Positions 12,256 to 25,382 of a stretch of DNA of 64,000 nt are shown piece after piece. The translations under genes were made by a program, and so were the position numbers. Location: contig NW_025062477.1 in assembly GCF_000002995.4 (NCBI RefSeq), positions 13,887,303-13,951,302 of the forward strand, given 5' to 3'. Numbering within the stretch: the stretch's first letter is position 1; each line of letters begins with the position of its first letter. Source of the stretch: Brugia malayi (taxonomy: Eukaryota; Nematoda; Chromadorea; Rhabditida; Onchocercidae). The notes under the pieces were generated by a model. The model was not told the DNA's origin. It saw only the letters and a program-made list of their open reading frames with translations, and searched no databases.

Positions 12256-12671
12256 AAGGTCAACAGTACTTTGTCTAGCTGACCCAGGTGATCATCACCT
12301 ATTACCAAAGAGGTCAACGGCATCTCGTCTAGCTGACCTCAGGTGATCATCACCTATTACCAAAGAGGTCAACAGCATCTCGTCTAGCTGACCTCAGGTG
12401 ATCATCACCTATTACCAAAGAGGTCAACAGCATCTCGTCTAGCTGACCTCAGGTGATCATCACCTATTACCAAAGAGGTCAACAGCATCTCGTCTAGCTG
12501 ACCTCAGGTGATCATCACCTATTACCAAAGAGGTCAACAGCATCTCGTCTAGCTGACCTCAGGTGATCATCACCTATTACCAAAGAGGTCAACAGCATCT
12601 CGTCTAGCTGACCTCAGGTGATCATCACCTATTACCAAAGAGGTCAACAGCATCTCGTCTAGCTGACCTCA
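12256..12671. repeat. 55-bp minisatellite, about 7.5 copies
   Basis: Units begin at about 12305, 12360, 12415, 12470, 12525, 12580 and 12635, after a diverged partial copy at 12256. Inner copies are almost identical. Each unit holds AGGTGAT-C-ATCACCT, a perfect inverted repeat around one base, and GTCTAGCTGAC. The near-identity suggests recent expansion. Confidence 0.95.
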
Positions 12672-12825
12672 CGTCTCCAGCAAACCACACGTCTTACTCT
12701 AAGTGGATGCTCCTCTCTGCATAACAATCTGACAATCACTGCTCCCTTCCAACATCAATATTGTCAGCAAAGTGCTCCTAGCGCTCCCTCCTCTCGACTC
12801 TTGAGTTCGAATCAGATCCTAGCTG

Positions 12826-12908
12826 TGTAGTGTGGTGTGGTGTGGTGCAGCGTAGTGTAGCATGGTGCAGTGCAGTGTAGTGTAGTGTAGCGCGGTGCAG
12901 TGATGCGT
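12826..12908. repeat. Degenerate GTGTG/GTGCA/GTGTA pentamer repeat
   Basis: A G-rich run of 5-base units (GTGTG, GTGCA, GTGTA, GCGTA) that resembles the GTGTA-containing unit at 11873 and closes the less AT-rich island of about 11780-12908. Confidence 0.7.
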
Positions 12909-15247
12909 TGTTTATGAAAGGATCATTCGTCTAATTATAGTTATTGAATTGAAAATAGTAAAATGAATTGCGATTGTTTCGTTAATACATGTAAATATCA
13001 GTTAGTAATGCTACTGCTACTCCAATGGAATCTTTGAGGAATTTTTTGAAAAACAAAAAAAAAAAAAGAAGCAAATATTGCAATATTTAAAAATTTAAAA
13101 ATTAAATCAAATCAACATTGTTTGACTTATTAATCTTGCTAAATTGCTTATGTTTTATACCAATAACTATATGGTATTTCTATCGAGATTTATCGATTAA
13201 TTTGTCGAGATTTATCGATTATTTCAATGGATCAATGCTGACAATATGGAAATGATATGGATTGTGATAATTGAAGATGATGAATGTATGGTATGAGAGA
13301 ATAGTTAGAGTAAAATACTCGATGTTTAAAAGTATATTAACTTAGGATATATCAATATATTTGCTAATGAATGAAAATTTGTGGTTTTATTGAGATATCT
13401 CTTGGAAGGTTGTCACTGATGTCTTAGGTTCCTGTCGTTGACATTCTTAACTAAATTAATCGAAACAGTTGTGTTCAATATAATGATGAACTGGATTTGT
13501 TAAAATAGTTAATTAATGTTGGGATAGGTTGACAGTGATGTTGACAGTGATCAATGAGTAATTACTCTAGGAATAATAATTTTGATCGATTTGTGGAATA
13601 ATGGAAGGAAACATTTATGTCAGTACAGGATAATATGATTTTAATAATTAATTGCGATTGCCAAACCGGAATACGCAATTCCGGAAATGCAAGTGAACAA
13701 TGATACGAACAGTACTAAATGAAGATTAAAATGCATAAAAAAAAGCATTTCAAATTTATAATTTAATTTTTACATTAATTAAATAAACGAAGAAAATTTT
13801 TAATGAATTATTTTAAAAAAAAAAAAAAAAAAACATTCGGTATTTTTCGATTAATCTTAATTAATGGCATTTAAAAGAAGAGAGAAAATTGCAGCCAACA
13901 ATTAGGTAACTAATTAATTATAAAAAATTTTCACAATCTTTGAAAAAAAAATAGAGACCGAAGGAAGAAGGATGAAATGTTGGAAAAATGATTGTTAATA
14001 ATGTAAATTAATTCTAAAATGTTTCCAAATATTAGACAAAATTTACGACAATTCAGTTTTGAAAGAAAGGAATCATTTCAAAATTAAGAATAAAATGTTT
14101 AATCATTTTATTTATCATATTTATATCTTATTTATTTCATCTTTCTAACAATTTTAGCTATTGGATAGAGTCTCGATTTAATTAAAATTTTTAATTGTAA
14201 ACTGCAATATCATTAAAAATTAGATAATTGTTTGAATAAATTAAACTTATTTTATTATGAATTTGTTGCAGAATTTTTGAAATGTTTTATTTATTTTTTT
14301 TTTCCAATCTCGAGTAATTATTATTAATAATAATAATAATGTTCATATCAATATTTATAATAATAAAAATGCTGATAACAATAATAACAAACGAAAATAA
14401 TTTTTTGAGGAAGAAAAAAAAAACGGACAATGGTTGACAGGAAGGAATAATTATAGGAAATTTATCAATCCTATTTTATTTCCTTTAATAAATTTTAAAA
14501 GCAAAATTTGCTTCTCGTTAAATTATTAGCAAAAGTTGAAACAAAAAAAAAAACGATAAATTTTAATTAGTATATAACAATTCTTTAAGAATTATATTTG
14601 AAAAAAAATATGTTTCAAAAAATATATGAAAATGTTACAGAAATGTAATATACATATCTTTGATAAATGAATAAATAATAAACAATTTCATTTCATTGAA
14701 CTTAAAGCAAAAAAAAAAAAGATGACAAACCTTTAACTCATAGAATAATTGAATTTGTTGATGTTTGTTTATTTGTTTGTTTTGTTGATTGCTAATTGAC
14801 AGATTGTGCTCGTGTGAGGAGGATTATGGTAAACAACAAACTAACAAAGCTTTATTTATTTTTTTTTTTTGAAAGAAAAAGCTGGAAAAAATATTTTTTT
14901 TTATTCATCATTTTTATTACATAATTAATTTAAATCTCTTAAATTTTGAAAATTAAAACTAAAAAAAGAAAAAGTTGTCAGTTCTTATTGCTCATATAAA
15001 TCAATTAACTGATAAGTATGGTAATTTAAAAAAAAATTCGTTTTTTTTTTGCTTGAAATTTTTTATTAAATACGAATTATATATATCATCTAGAAAATTA
15101 AATTTATGAAATGAAAAAATTACGTATTAAATTTAAAATGAAAAATAATTTGAAATTTTCAATTTTTATTGCAACACTTATCTCTAGCAAAAAAAAAAAA
15201 AAATTAAACATTTCATAAAATATTTTTTAAAATTTTTTAAATTTTAC
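12909..15247. other. Gene-free AT-rich DNA, probable tropomyosin intron
   Basis: No coding exon seen on either strand. I looked on the minus strand for the next tropomyosin exon and did not find it. A/T runs and short ATA repeats occur at about 14320-14400. Confidence 0.5.
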
Positions 15248-17217
15248 CTCCTGAACTTTCTTTTCCTTCTCTTCCAAATTAGTATTTGCAACAGCTAAAT
15301 CCTCTTGTGCTTTATCTAAATCATTCTCTGTTTGCATCATTTTCTTCTGGGTATCTCGAAGTTCTTCCTCAATTCGTTCCAATTTATCTGTCATTTGTCG
15401 CACTTTTTCTTCTGCAGCATCGGCTCGATCGAGAGCATTATCCTTGCAAAATAATTTTAATAAAATCCATTTTTTCTTCTTTTTTTTTTTTTGCCTTCAA
15501 TTATTATTTCAAATATTTTGAAATGAAATGAAAAAAAAAAAAAAAAAGATTTAGTTTTTTTTTTTTTTTTTTGCAAAATATATAATTTATAATGAATTAA
15601 TAATAATATAAAAATTAATCACAATTAATATATTTCATTACAATTAAAATATTTTAAAAATAGAAAAATTTTTCTTCACCATAAAATAGTAAGAAATAAA
15701 TGTAGCATTTAATTTCAATACATATTGATTAAAATGATAGTAATTTCATTCAAATATTTAATTTAATTTTTCATTTTTTTTTTTTTTTTAGTTTAAAAAT
15801 GTTTGCATATTTTTGGAAATATTAACTAAATGTATTTTATAGTATTTATATTAATTAATTGATATAACCAAATAAAATATCGTTTGGAATGAATGGAATT
15901 TTTAGTTTGTTTGATTATATTTTTGAAAAATTTTCAGCGTAACATTTGAATATACAATTTGTCCGCCTTAAAATTCGATCCATTTTACAAATATATCATT
16001 AAATTATTAAAAACGAATTTAAATTTGCTAACTGAGTTTTCAAGTATTGAATATCTTTTGAATGGTAATGGAATTATACTTTTACTTACCTAATAATATC
16101 AATATTTACTCATTAGCAAAACACATTAATATTTCTATATTCATACATACTTTTTATAGATGCAAAATATATTTACTAATCAAATAAATAAGTAAATTTT
16201 TGCATTTTATTTATTTAACTTTGCAACCTTAAAATTTTGTTTAATCCATCCAAATTATTACTCATTTCAATACTTTTTCTTTTTAAAAAAAAAAAAAAAC
16301 TAATAAAAAAATTTCATTAATGAAAGTAATGGATTAAAATTAGAATCGAATTTAATAGAAAAAAGAATTATATACTTTAATAAAAAGAGAAATTTCCTCA
16401 AATATTTCATCTTTTCATTCCATTTTTATTGCGATTTTTGAATTGAATTTATGACAAACAGAAATTTTCTAAATTAAATGACAGAAGAATTATTTTTTTT
16501 TTGATTTGAAACAAATTTAACAATACTAAAAGGATGAAAAAAATGATTAAAAAGATTTGAATATAAATTGTAATAAATTTTCCTCATAATTACTACTATT
16601 ATCATTAATTTTTAGCTATTTTTTGAAATTCAAGCAATTATGAATTATCAATTTTTGTTTTTTCTTACATTTAGTAATTATATTCCTTTGCATCGCATTT
16701 CTTCTTTTTTTCTTTTGAATTAAAATTGAACAAAATTGATCACTCATTTTATAACTTAAGTTAAATTTTTAATCTCTTAATTAATTTATAGTTTTATTGT
16801 TTAATTCATTAGTGCTATATTTCTAATATTTAAAATGTCAAAAGTAATAGTATGAAATTTTCAAAAATTTTTTTTTTTTTTGCATTTATTAATATGACAG
16901 TATGATGAAAATACCTTTTTCTTCCATCATTCAAATTAAAATTTTGATTTTAATATTTGATTTCAAATTAAACCATAGAAATGATTAATCTTACATTTTT
17001 AATATCTAAATGTTGAATGCATTAATTGCAAAAATTTTTATCACTTATTTGCCATTTGTTAGATAAAACCAACAATATTTATCATTTTTCTTATCATCCA
17101 CAAAAATATGCAAAATTTTCAATTTTATTTTATCTTATAATAATAATAATAATAAAAAGAAGAGATTAATACCTTCTCGATTTTCATCGCCTGCATCTTT
17201 TTCTTGATCGCATCCAT
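15248..17217 (-). CDS. lev-11: Tropomyosin, first two coding exons (partial)
   Basis: Tropomyosin is a coiled-coil protein that lies along actin filaments and gates myosin binding in muscle. Exon 1 (17217-17173) encodes 15 residues, [15 protein letters not shown], the near-invariant start of invertebrate tropomyosins. Exon 2 (15442-15248) adds 65 residues with unbroken heptads and ends KEKKVQE. The splice is phase 0, donor AAG|GTATTA and acceptor TTTTGCAAG|GAT. Exon 2 is followed by the donor GAG|GTAAAA, so the gene continues, but no third exon is seen down to the left edge. The protein is normally 284 residues, so about 70% is missing from view. The symbol is that of the C. elegans gene. The intron between the two exons is 1730 bases of AT-rich DNA without other features. 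Confidence 0.95.
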
Positions 17218-17460
17218 TTTTGCTTTAGTTTATAGCAATTTAATTTATTCAAATATCAAAAATAAGCTTTCTGGCTAAAAAAGAAAAAAATAAATTTTGC
17301 AATTTGAGAAAAAAAAAAAAAACAAAAATGAAATGAAACGTAATGTAACGAAACGAAAAATACAAATTTTCGAGAAAATTTTTAAAACAAAATATGAAAG
17401 ATCAGTGGGATGAGCTAAAACAACTGCAGCGGATACGATGATTTACAATGAAAATAATAG

Positions 17461-17479
17461 TATATCATGTGTGTATGTA

Positions 17480-17512
<33 letters not shown>

Positions 17513-17513
17513 A

Positions 17514-17554
<41 letters not shown>

Positions 17555-17570
17555 ATGTGTGTGTGTATTT
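17461..17570. repeat. (GTATGT)n-type microsatellite
   Basis: GTAT and GTGTAT units over about 110 bases, lying about 245 bases upstream of the tropomyosin start codon. Confidence 0.9.
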
Positions 17571-17771
17571 CATGAATTGTTGCTATCAGTGATATATTTT
17601 ATCAACATTTTGAATTTTCTCTTGTTTTCTTTTTTTTTTCTTCCTCTTCTTTCTTTCTCATCTTTTCAATCATTCAGCCATTCTTTTCTTATTTATACAT
17701 AAAATTTTGAAATGACGAATAGAAATTTTTAAATTAGTAAATTTCTTTCATTTAATAATTTTTCTTCATCA

Positions 17772-17818
<47 letters not shown>

Positions 17819-17849
17819 CATTAATAGCAACAACATTAATAATGGTAAC

Positions 17850-17902
<53 letters not shown>
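17772..17902. repeat. Facing (ATT)n and (AAT)n microsatellites
   Basis: About 15 ATT triplets (17772-17818) face about 18 AAT triplets (17849-17902) across a 30-base spacer. The two arms are reverse complements and could fold into a long AT-only hairpin. Confidence 0.85.
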
Positions 17903-17904
<2 letters not shown>

Positions 17905-18044
17905 GTGGTAGGTAATAAATGAGGAAAAGAGGAAGGGAAGGAATTAAAATACACAAACATGGAGAGATGGAAATAATCAAGCCATTTTTATCATTATCAA
18001 CAACAATAATAGTAATAATATGAATGAATGAATGGATAAGTAAT

Positions 18045-18356
18045 GAATCAAACAAATAAATCATAAATAAGTATAATAAGTAAATAGATAACTAAGTAAG
18101 TAAATAAATAAGTAAATAATTGAGTAAATAAATAAATAAGTAAATAAATGAGTAAGTAAATAAATAAGTAAATAAATAAATAAATAAGTAAATAAATGAG
18201 TAAATAAATGAGTAAGTAAATAAATAAGTAAATAAATAAAAATAAATAAGTAAATAAATAACTACGTAAATAAATAAATAAGTAAATAAATAAATAGGTA
18301 AATAAATGAGTAAACAAATAAGTAAACAATTGATTAAATAAATAAGTAAAGAAAGA
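18045..18356. repeat. AAATAAGT-type tetranucleotide repeat
   Basis: About 310 bases of AATA, AGTA and GAGTA-variant tetramers. The long Ile/Tyr/Leu frames on the minus strand are artefacts. Confidence 0.9.
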
Positions 18357-18737
18357 AATAATAACAATAGCAGAAATAGAGAGAAGACAATCTTTTCTCG
18401 GATAAGAAGGATAGAATTCCGTTTATTACAGCCAAATGGAATTTTTGCTTTTGCAATTGCTTACTTATTACTTCGTTGGTATTCTTATATCTTTCCGGTT
18501 AAAAGTTCCTCTTTACACACATACTAACAGCTGTTACTTGTCGAGATTCTTCTAGCTAATAGTTTAGAAAGCCAAGCAAATAAATCTCTCTCTCTCTCTC
18601 TTTTAGTAAAGGGAGAGAGAGAGAAGAGGGAGGGAATGAATGAATGATAAAATAAGATAAAAAGTTAAAGTTAATTAAAGAAAAAAAGAAGTGAAGAAGG
18701 ATAAAAAAGTTATCAAATAGTTTGATGATATATTATA

Positions 18738-18742
18738 CACAC

Positions 18743-18781
<39 letters not shown>

Positions 18782-18820
18782 TACATACACATACACACAC
18801 ACACACATACACACATACAT
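18738..18820. repeat. (AC)n/(ACAT)n microsatellite
   Basis: Mixed ACAC and ACAT units over about 80 bases. Confidence 0.9.
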
Positions 18821-21035
18821 TGATATATGTATGAAATATGCTAAATTTAAAGAAAAGAATAGCAAAAAAAGATTTCGGAAAGAACAAAAAAAATTTATTT
18901 TCTTTTCTTCTCTCTCCCTCTCTCTCCCTGCCCGTCCGTCTGTCCCTCTCTCCTATTCCTCTTACAAGAATAATGAAAAATTGTGAGCAATACTGATATA
19001 CGAAAATATCATCGCCGTAATATCACTTTTTTTTTGTAAAAATAACTTCTATCCTCCTTTTCTCCTATTAATTTTTATTCGCCTTCTCCCTCTCCCACTC
19101 CTCTCTCTCTCTCTCTCTCTCTCCCTCTTTGTTTTTTCTTCTCTTTTTAAATTTTTCTTTTTTCAAAAATTAGAAACGATAATTCTTGTATTGTTAAATT
19201 GATAAAATATAATTTGGAGATGAGAAAAAAAAAATGTATAAATATATTTCTTTTTTTCATTATTCCTTCTTACTTAAAACTTTTCCTCCTCTTTTCTCTC
19301 TCTCCCTCTCTCTCCTTCTCTCTCTTTCTCTCTCCCTCTCTCTCTCTCTTTGCATATATGTATATAAATTTGTATATGTATGTTAAAAAAAATTAAACAT
19401 TTATTAAAAGTACTGCTATTCAACCAACAGTTGGTATATCATTTCATGCTAAATTCATTATCCTAAATAATTGCTAAAATTAAAATTAAACTAACAGAAA
19501 GAAAATTTTTGTAAAAAAATTGTTACGGAGGAAATTTTTATTTTTAAAATGCTTAGAAAAAGTTTTTAACTTATCATTTTTAACTTATCATTTCATCGAA
19601 AATTTATGATAATCAAAAATTTCATCATTTTTAAAATGTTTATTAAAATTTTTTGATATATAATCTTTGATACATAATCTAAATTTCTGAAATATAATCT
19701 AAAGATATGTATACACAAGCTGTAATATATGATAGATAGTAACGAATTGATAAGACTGATTACAGTGATAAAATGGATATCACGTAAACATGGTCTATGT
19801 AATATGATAGAGTGGAAAAGATAAGATAACAATGATAAATAACATATTTGAAAGTATATAGCATGAATTTTTAATCTATAATTTAAAGATATACATAAGA
19901 TATGCATAAAAGATAGTGAATAAAGATAAAATAATCATAAATAATGACGTAGACTTACGTACGTGTATTCACCTACACGTGTAATTAATTATTTCATTCA
20001 ACACACAATCAATTATCAATAATAATTAGTTTCCTTTTATTAAACATTTTGCTTTTTTATTATTTTGTTTTTTTTTTTTTCTTTGAAAATAATTTTAAAT
20101 GAATTAAAATATTTCTTGTTTTTCTTCTAAAATTTCTACAACTCATTCATTTTTTTCGAAATTAAAATTAATTAAAGTTTCCATCAAATTTTTCTTGGTT
20201 TTTTCGTTTTTTGTTGTTAAAAAAGTAATCTTTTTTTTTTCATTTTTTTTAAAGAATGATAAAGTATTAAGTTTTTGAATTTTTGGGAATAAATTTTATT
20301 TTTATTTTTTTGTAAAATCATAGAAAATAATAAATTAATTTGCTATATTTTCAACATATATCAGTTACATTTTTCAATGAAACTATTTAACTTTTCTTCT
20401 TCCCTTCATTTCTTACTTAATTTATTTTCTGGCAGATTAATGAAATAAATAATTTATCAAATAGAGTAATTTCGTTTTCTTCAATTTGCTTATTTTATAA
20501 ATTTTTGCATAATCAATTAATAATATGAACGAATATTCTCGAAAAATAAAATTTAATTATTGAAAAATTAATAGAAATGAAATAAATTTGAATAAAATAT
20601 CACATCTATCATTGTTAATTGTCAACTATTTATCATTTCTATAATATCAGTATCAGTAAGGGAATAATCGGAACATTTTGTAAAATATTTTTGAAATAAA
20701 AAAATTATTTATAATACTAAATTCAACATAATACTAAAATACTAAAAAATTATTTATAATACTAAATTACAAATAATCCAACATATTTCTTTCACAAATA
20801 TCTTATCAATATATCCTATTGCAATTATCTTTCGAATAATTTTGAAAGTACAAATGAATATTTCTTCTTCTAATCTTATCAATTTTATCAGCTAAATCTT
20901 CTCTTCCTCGATTGTAAATCAATAATTTCCAGCAAAAAACAATTCACAAAACAACAAAAAAAAAAGAAAATCCAAATATTTTCGATAAAATTTTCTTTTC
21001 AAAACAAAAAAGTATAATGTAATGATATATTTTTG

Positions 21036-21068
<33 letters not shown>

Positions 21069-21925
21069 ATCGAAATATTATCATTTATTGGAAAAACAAT
21101 AAAAAATAAAATGGAAGAATTATTTTGCCAAATTGTAAATTATAATCCAATCATTTATATTTTAAAAGAATTTTTCTTTTCAAAAACTAATTTTATTTTA
21201 ATGGTTTAATCAATTATTTTCAAACTATGATGATAGGAGGATGATTTTGATGAAAAGACTTGAAAATTTAATATTTGCATTTTTAATATGAATCGATAAT
21301 ACTAGTTAATGCTTTTTTTGTACTTAAAATAAGAATTCAAATAGCGCTTTGATCTATTTAATTAGGCTATCAGAATTTTGAAAAAAAAAAAAACAAAAAC
21401 AAAGAAAACTCTTCGCAGCTACTAGCTGGGCTAAATCATTTATTTTCATCCATGTTAAAATATTTTTTTTTTTTTATTTTTAATGGAATGTGAATGAATT
21501 ATGTTATGAATGTGAGCTGTTTGTTAACAATTTCTGTTTTCTAGTTAAAGTATACTTTTCCAAATGGATAATTTTACTACTCAAAAAAATCATTTTTTTT
21601 TTTCAAACGAATCCACTTCCTAAGAAAAACGAATTATATGTTTATAGCAACATCATTACATGAAATTAATGTGAAAAGCAAAACTTGTTTTATCAATTTA
21701 TTTGGGCAATTAAAAAAAAGTAACTTTTCGAAATGCTAGAAAAATCGTTTAGCACAAATGATATGACAATGATAACTACAAAGTGAGTACGAAATAATGT
21801 TATTACTATTACTATAAGCAACAAATGACAATAACAAGACTAAAGCAAAATGAAATCAATCTACTACGTTCAAAACTATTTACTAATATTAAAAAATTTT
21901 GAAAAGAAAGAAAAAAAATCATGGA

Positions 21926-24058
21926 TCATCGCAAAAAACAAGGAATGAAGATCAGAAGGCCAGCTTCACCACCACAAATTGCCAACTTTCCGGATGGTTC
22001 ACTAACAGCTAATCGATTTAGTGATTCCGTACGAAGATCTAAGCTAAACTGTGATATGGCAGTTTTACCAATCTAAAAAAAAAAAGAAAACTTGATTTGA
22101 AGAAGACAAAAAGATTAGTATTTCATTTAAATTAATATATTGAAGAAGTAACTAATTGTGCATTAAAATAAAAACAGAGTAACTTCGGTGATATTCATGT
22201 AAAAAACTTCATTTATAACAGCAATTACAAAAATAAAATTTAAAAACTGGATCCTAAAGTTACATCAACGACTATAAAAAGAAAAAAATAAAATACATTA
22301 AACAGCTCTTTCACAACCCTAACAAGTATGAAGTCACATGTTACTCTTCTTTTAGAGAATAAAACTAATTAACAGGTAAACTTCCTTAATTTCTATTACA
22401 ATGATAACGAAGTGCTCGCAGCAATTGTTAAATATTTCGGTTCAAATTCTAGTTTTAATCACTCAGACAAATTCCCATAACTAAGATTTTATGAATTTAC
22501 AAGAAGATCGCCTTTACTCTTATTAGATTTTACTAAATATGCAAAAATTAATATACTTTAATATCCTCAAAACAAAATTCGAGATGCGACTTTTCAGCAC
22601 ACAACTGTAAATTTGTCTGAGGTGGAGGAAATCTCGCTTCATTTTCACATTCGGCACTATCATCGGCATTGACATCATCATTTAAAGGTGGTACAACGGC
22701 CTAATGAAGATAGCTGATCAAGATTAAGCAGTATCCTTAAGAAATGTTTTCGAAGACAAAAAAACTAATTTAAATCAACTACACTTAATAAAATGATCAA
22801 ATGTTCCACAAGTAAAAATTCAAAATTTCTTTCTCTGTGATGAAATATGTGGAACTTTTTATTAATCTTTATGAATTTATAAGAAACCATCATCCATTTC
22901 TTCTCCATTCCAACATCGCACAAAAAATATTTTTATTTGGGATAGATTTAGATTTGATATCTGTCATCGAAAGAAAAAAAAAAATCCAGAAAAACTTTCT
23001 CTTAAAACTATCGTAAAATATACCTTCGCCAATGGTACTTCTTCAGATTTCCTCACTAATGTGAGGACAACCCGGCATGCATTAAATACAAAATCTTTTT
23101 CCGATCGAATAGCAGCTAAGCGGCCATTTAGAGAGACTTGAAGACGACCATCTGCTCCAGCTGATATTATTGCGCCTGTCTTTGGACAAATACACATATC
23201 CCAGAGTTGCACTTCATGCCTAAATTCAAGAAAAAAAGAAAGGAAATTTAAAACTAAATAGTAAATAATCGATTAGCAGAAATCTATCATTTTATTTCAC
23301 ATGTGAAAAAAGTTTAAGTGGATTATTTAGAATTGAAATTTAGTTTGTTTTGATATCAAATTATAAATTATAATATTTGTTTCCAAATTTATTTTTTTTC
23401 AAAATTCATGAGCTCATTTACCACACGCATTTTACATTTAATAAATACAAACTTATTAGCCAGTGGAACGACGAAGAAATTCTCTTTTGATGAGCCTAGT
23501 ACAATGTAACATGTACCGCAAGTTAGATGCATGCCACTAAGAGTAAAATCCTGCTGATAGCTAAATATACCATTGAAAAGTCCCTCTCGTGAATAAACCT
23601 ATAATTGGAATATTTAGAAAGAACCTTGTTAGATGATTTGAATTTTCGAATTGAAATAAAAAAATCACGAAAATATAAAATTTACATAAAATATACCTGC
23701 ATTCCAGCTGTTCTTTGTGCACCTTCTTCAATCACAAATGTTAGTGTGGTCAAATCATATATTCTAATTAATTTTTCTCGGAATGATACAGCTACTAAAA
23801 CGAAATGAATAATAAAAAAAGAAATCATTAATAAATAGAATAAAAAATTACTGAGAAAAATGAAATGTCGATTTTCAGCAATTCGAATTCAGAGAATTTT
23901 TTGACAAAACTTACATTGTCCCATTCCACAGAAAACAACACTCAAAGGAGGAGATAACCATTCAGTATCATATATGATTTTTGCTGATGTTGTACTCTCA
24001 TTCAAATCCCAAATTAATACATGACCTTTAATATTTTCATCAATTTTCCATTTACTAA

Positions 24059-24090
<32 letters not shown>

Positions 24091-25317
24091 TGAAAGAAGA
24101 TTTTGTTAAGAAATATTCATCGGAAGGCTAATATTAATAATAACAAACAAAATGGATTTAGAAATATATTTCTCACACAGTTTTGATTCCCTTCAATTTC
24201 AGCATAATGCTGCTATCTTATTTATTCAAATTTTAAAAACTAAATCTTACTAAAACTAAGTCTTAAAAAAAAAAAAATTAAAAGTTTGCAAAAATATAAA
24301 AACTGTATGATATGTACCTGATGCAGAAACAGATGCCAATTTATTAGAACCACCTTTTTCACTCCAAGCAATTGAAATGATTGGTATATTTTTACAACAA
24401 TCAGGACAACAAAGAATTAGATCAGGTTTAGAACAACGATATACCAATGGGTTATTATTATTGATTGAAGGAACTGGTATATCACTACGTATACTAAAAT
24501 TTTACAATTAAATATAAATTTTATAAGTACATATAATTATAAATTAATCCCTTGAAATTTGTTTAAGCTCCAAATATACTAGAAATAATGAATAATCTGT
24601 GTAACTAGGAATCCTGAATTAAAATTATTGTATTACTTATAAAAGCAAGCTTACTGAGTGCGATCTATGTTTTCTTCTTACTGGTAACATTTCCTCATTC
24701 TCCTTGTCCCCAAAACTTTTACACTTAGCTTAAACAAAAATTCTGTATAACTCGAATAGAAACTGAACAAAGACTGGAACTGGAAATGAAACAGAATAGA
24801 ATTAAAGTATCAAATTTCTCAAATTCCACCTTGCATATAAAAAATAACAGTGATGAAGCAAAATCACTAACCCGTAGAGCGAAATTGGACCATTCATACC
24901 ACCTACTGCAAGAATACCAACAAAATTTGACAATTTGCTATCGTGTTTAACAGAGTTTCGCAACGATGGGCACCAAGCTGTACAAAGTATTGTGCTGTGA
25001 TTTACTTCCAAAAGAAACCAAAAAGAAGCAGAAATCCTGAAATGATAAAAACTGAATTTATTACAAAAGATATAATTTCGAGTTTATTTTTATTAAATAA
25101 AAATATAATTATCAGACTATTATTACACAGTTATGTTTATCAACTTTTTATAGCAAATTACAGCAAGACAATTATACCTTTCCGATTTATTGTCATACAA
25201 CCAAAACTGAACATAATCAGTGTTATTTTTCCGATCTTTTGAAATCAGATATTCTTCATCAGTAAACACCGTAACAGCCACACATTCACGACCTAAATTT
25301 TTCGAAGAGAAAAATGA

Positions 25318-25382
<65 letters not shown>

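Larger units (their letters stand above)
17218..21925. other. Intergenic region upstream of tropomyosin and downstream of the TFIIIC-like gene
   Basis: No exon recognised in 4.7 kb. It holds the simple repeats listed separately, (CT)n tracts (about 18588, 19102, 19293-19350) and a 33-base poly(A) near 21035. A less repetitive patch at about 18375-18580 has a CAGCTG E-box (about 18529) and GATAAG sites. It is a candidate muscle promoter or enhancer for tropomyosin, by inference only. A minus-strand AATAAA (plus 21697-21702) may end the TFIIIC-like transcript. Confidence 0.4.

Noticed and set aside
12256..12671. CRISPR-like regular repeats
   Set aside because: Units abut directly with no unique spacers, and the host is eukaryotic. 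It is a minisatellite.
17729..18367. Poly-Ile/Leu/Tyr frames on the minus strand
   Set aside because: Translations of triplet and tetranucleotide repeats.
23401..23453. Extension of TFIIIC-like exon 17 to the donor at 23422
   Set aside because: That donor leaves the wrong phase. The GTTTGT donor ending the exon at 23453 joins in frame to HEVQLWDM with a standard acceptor.
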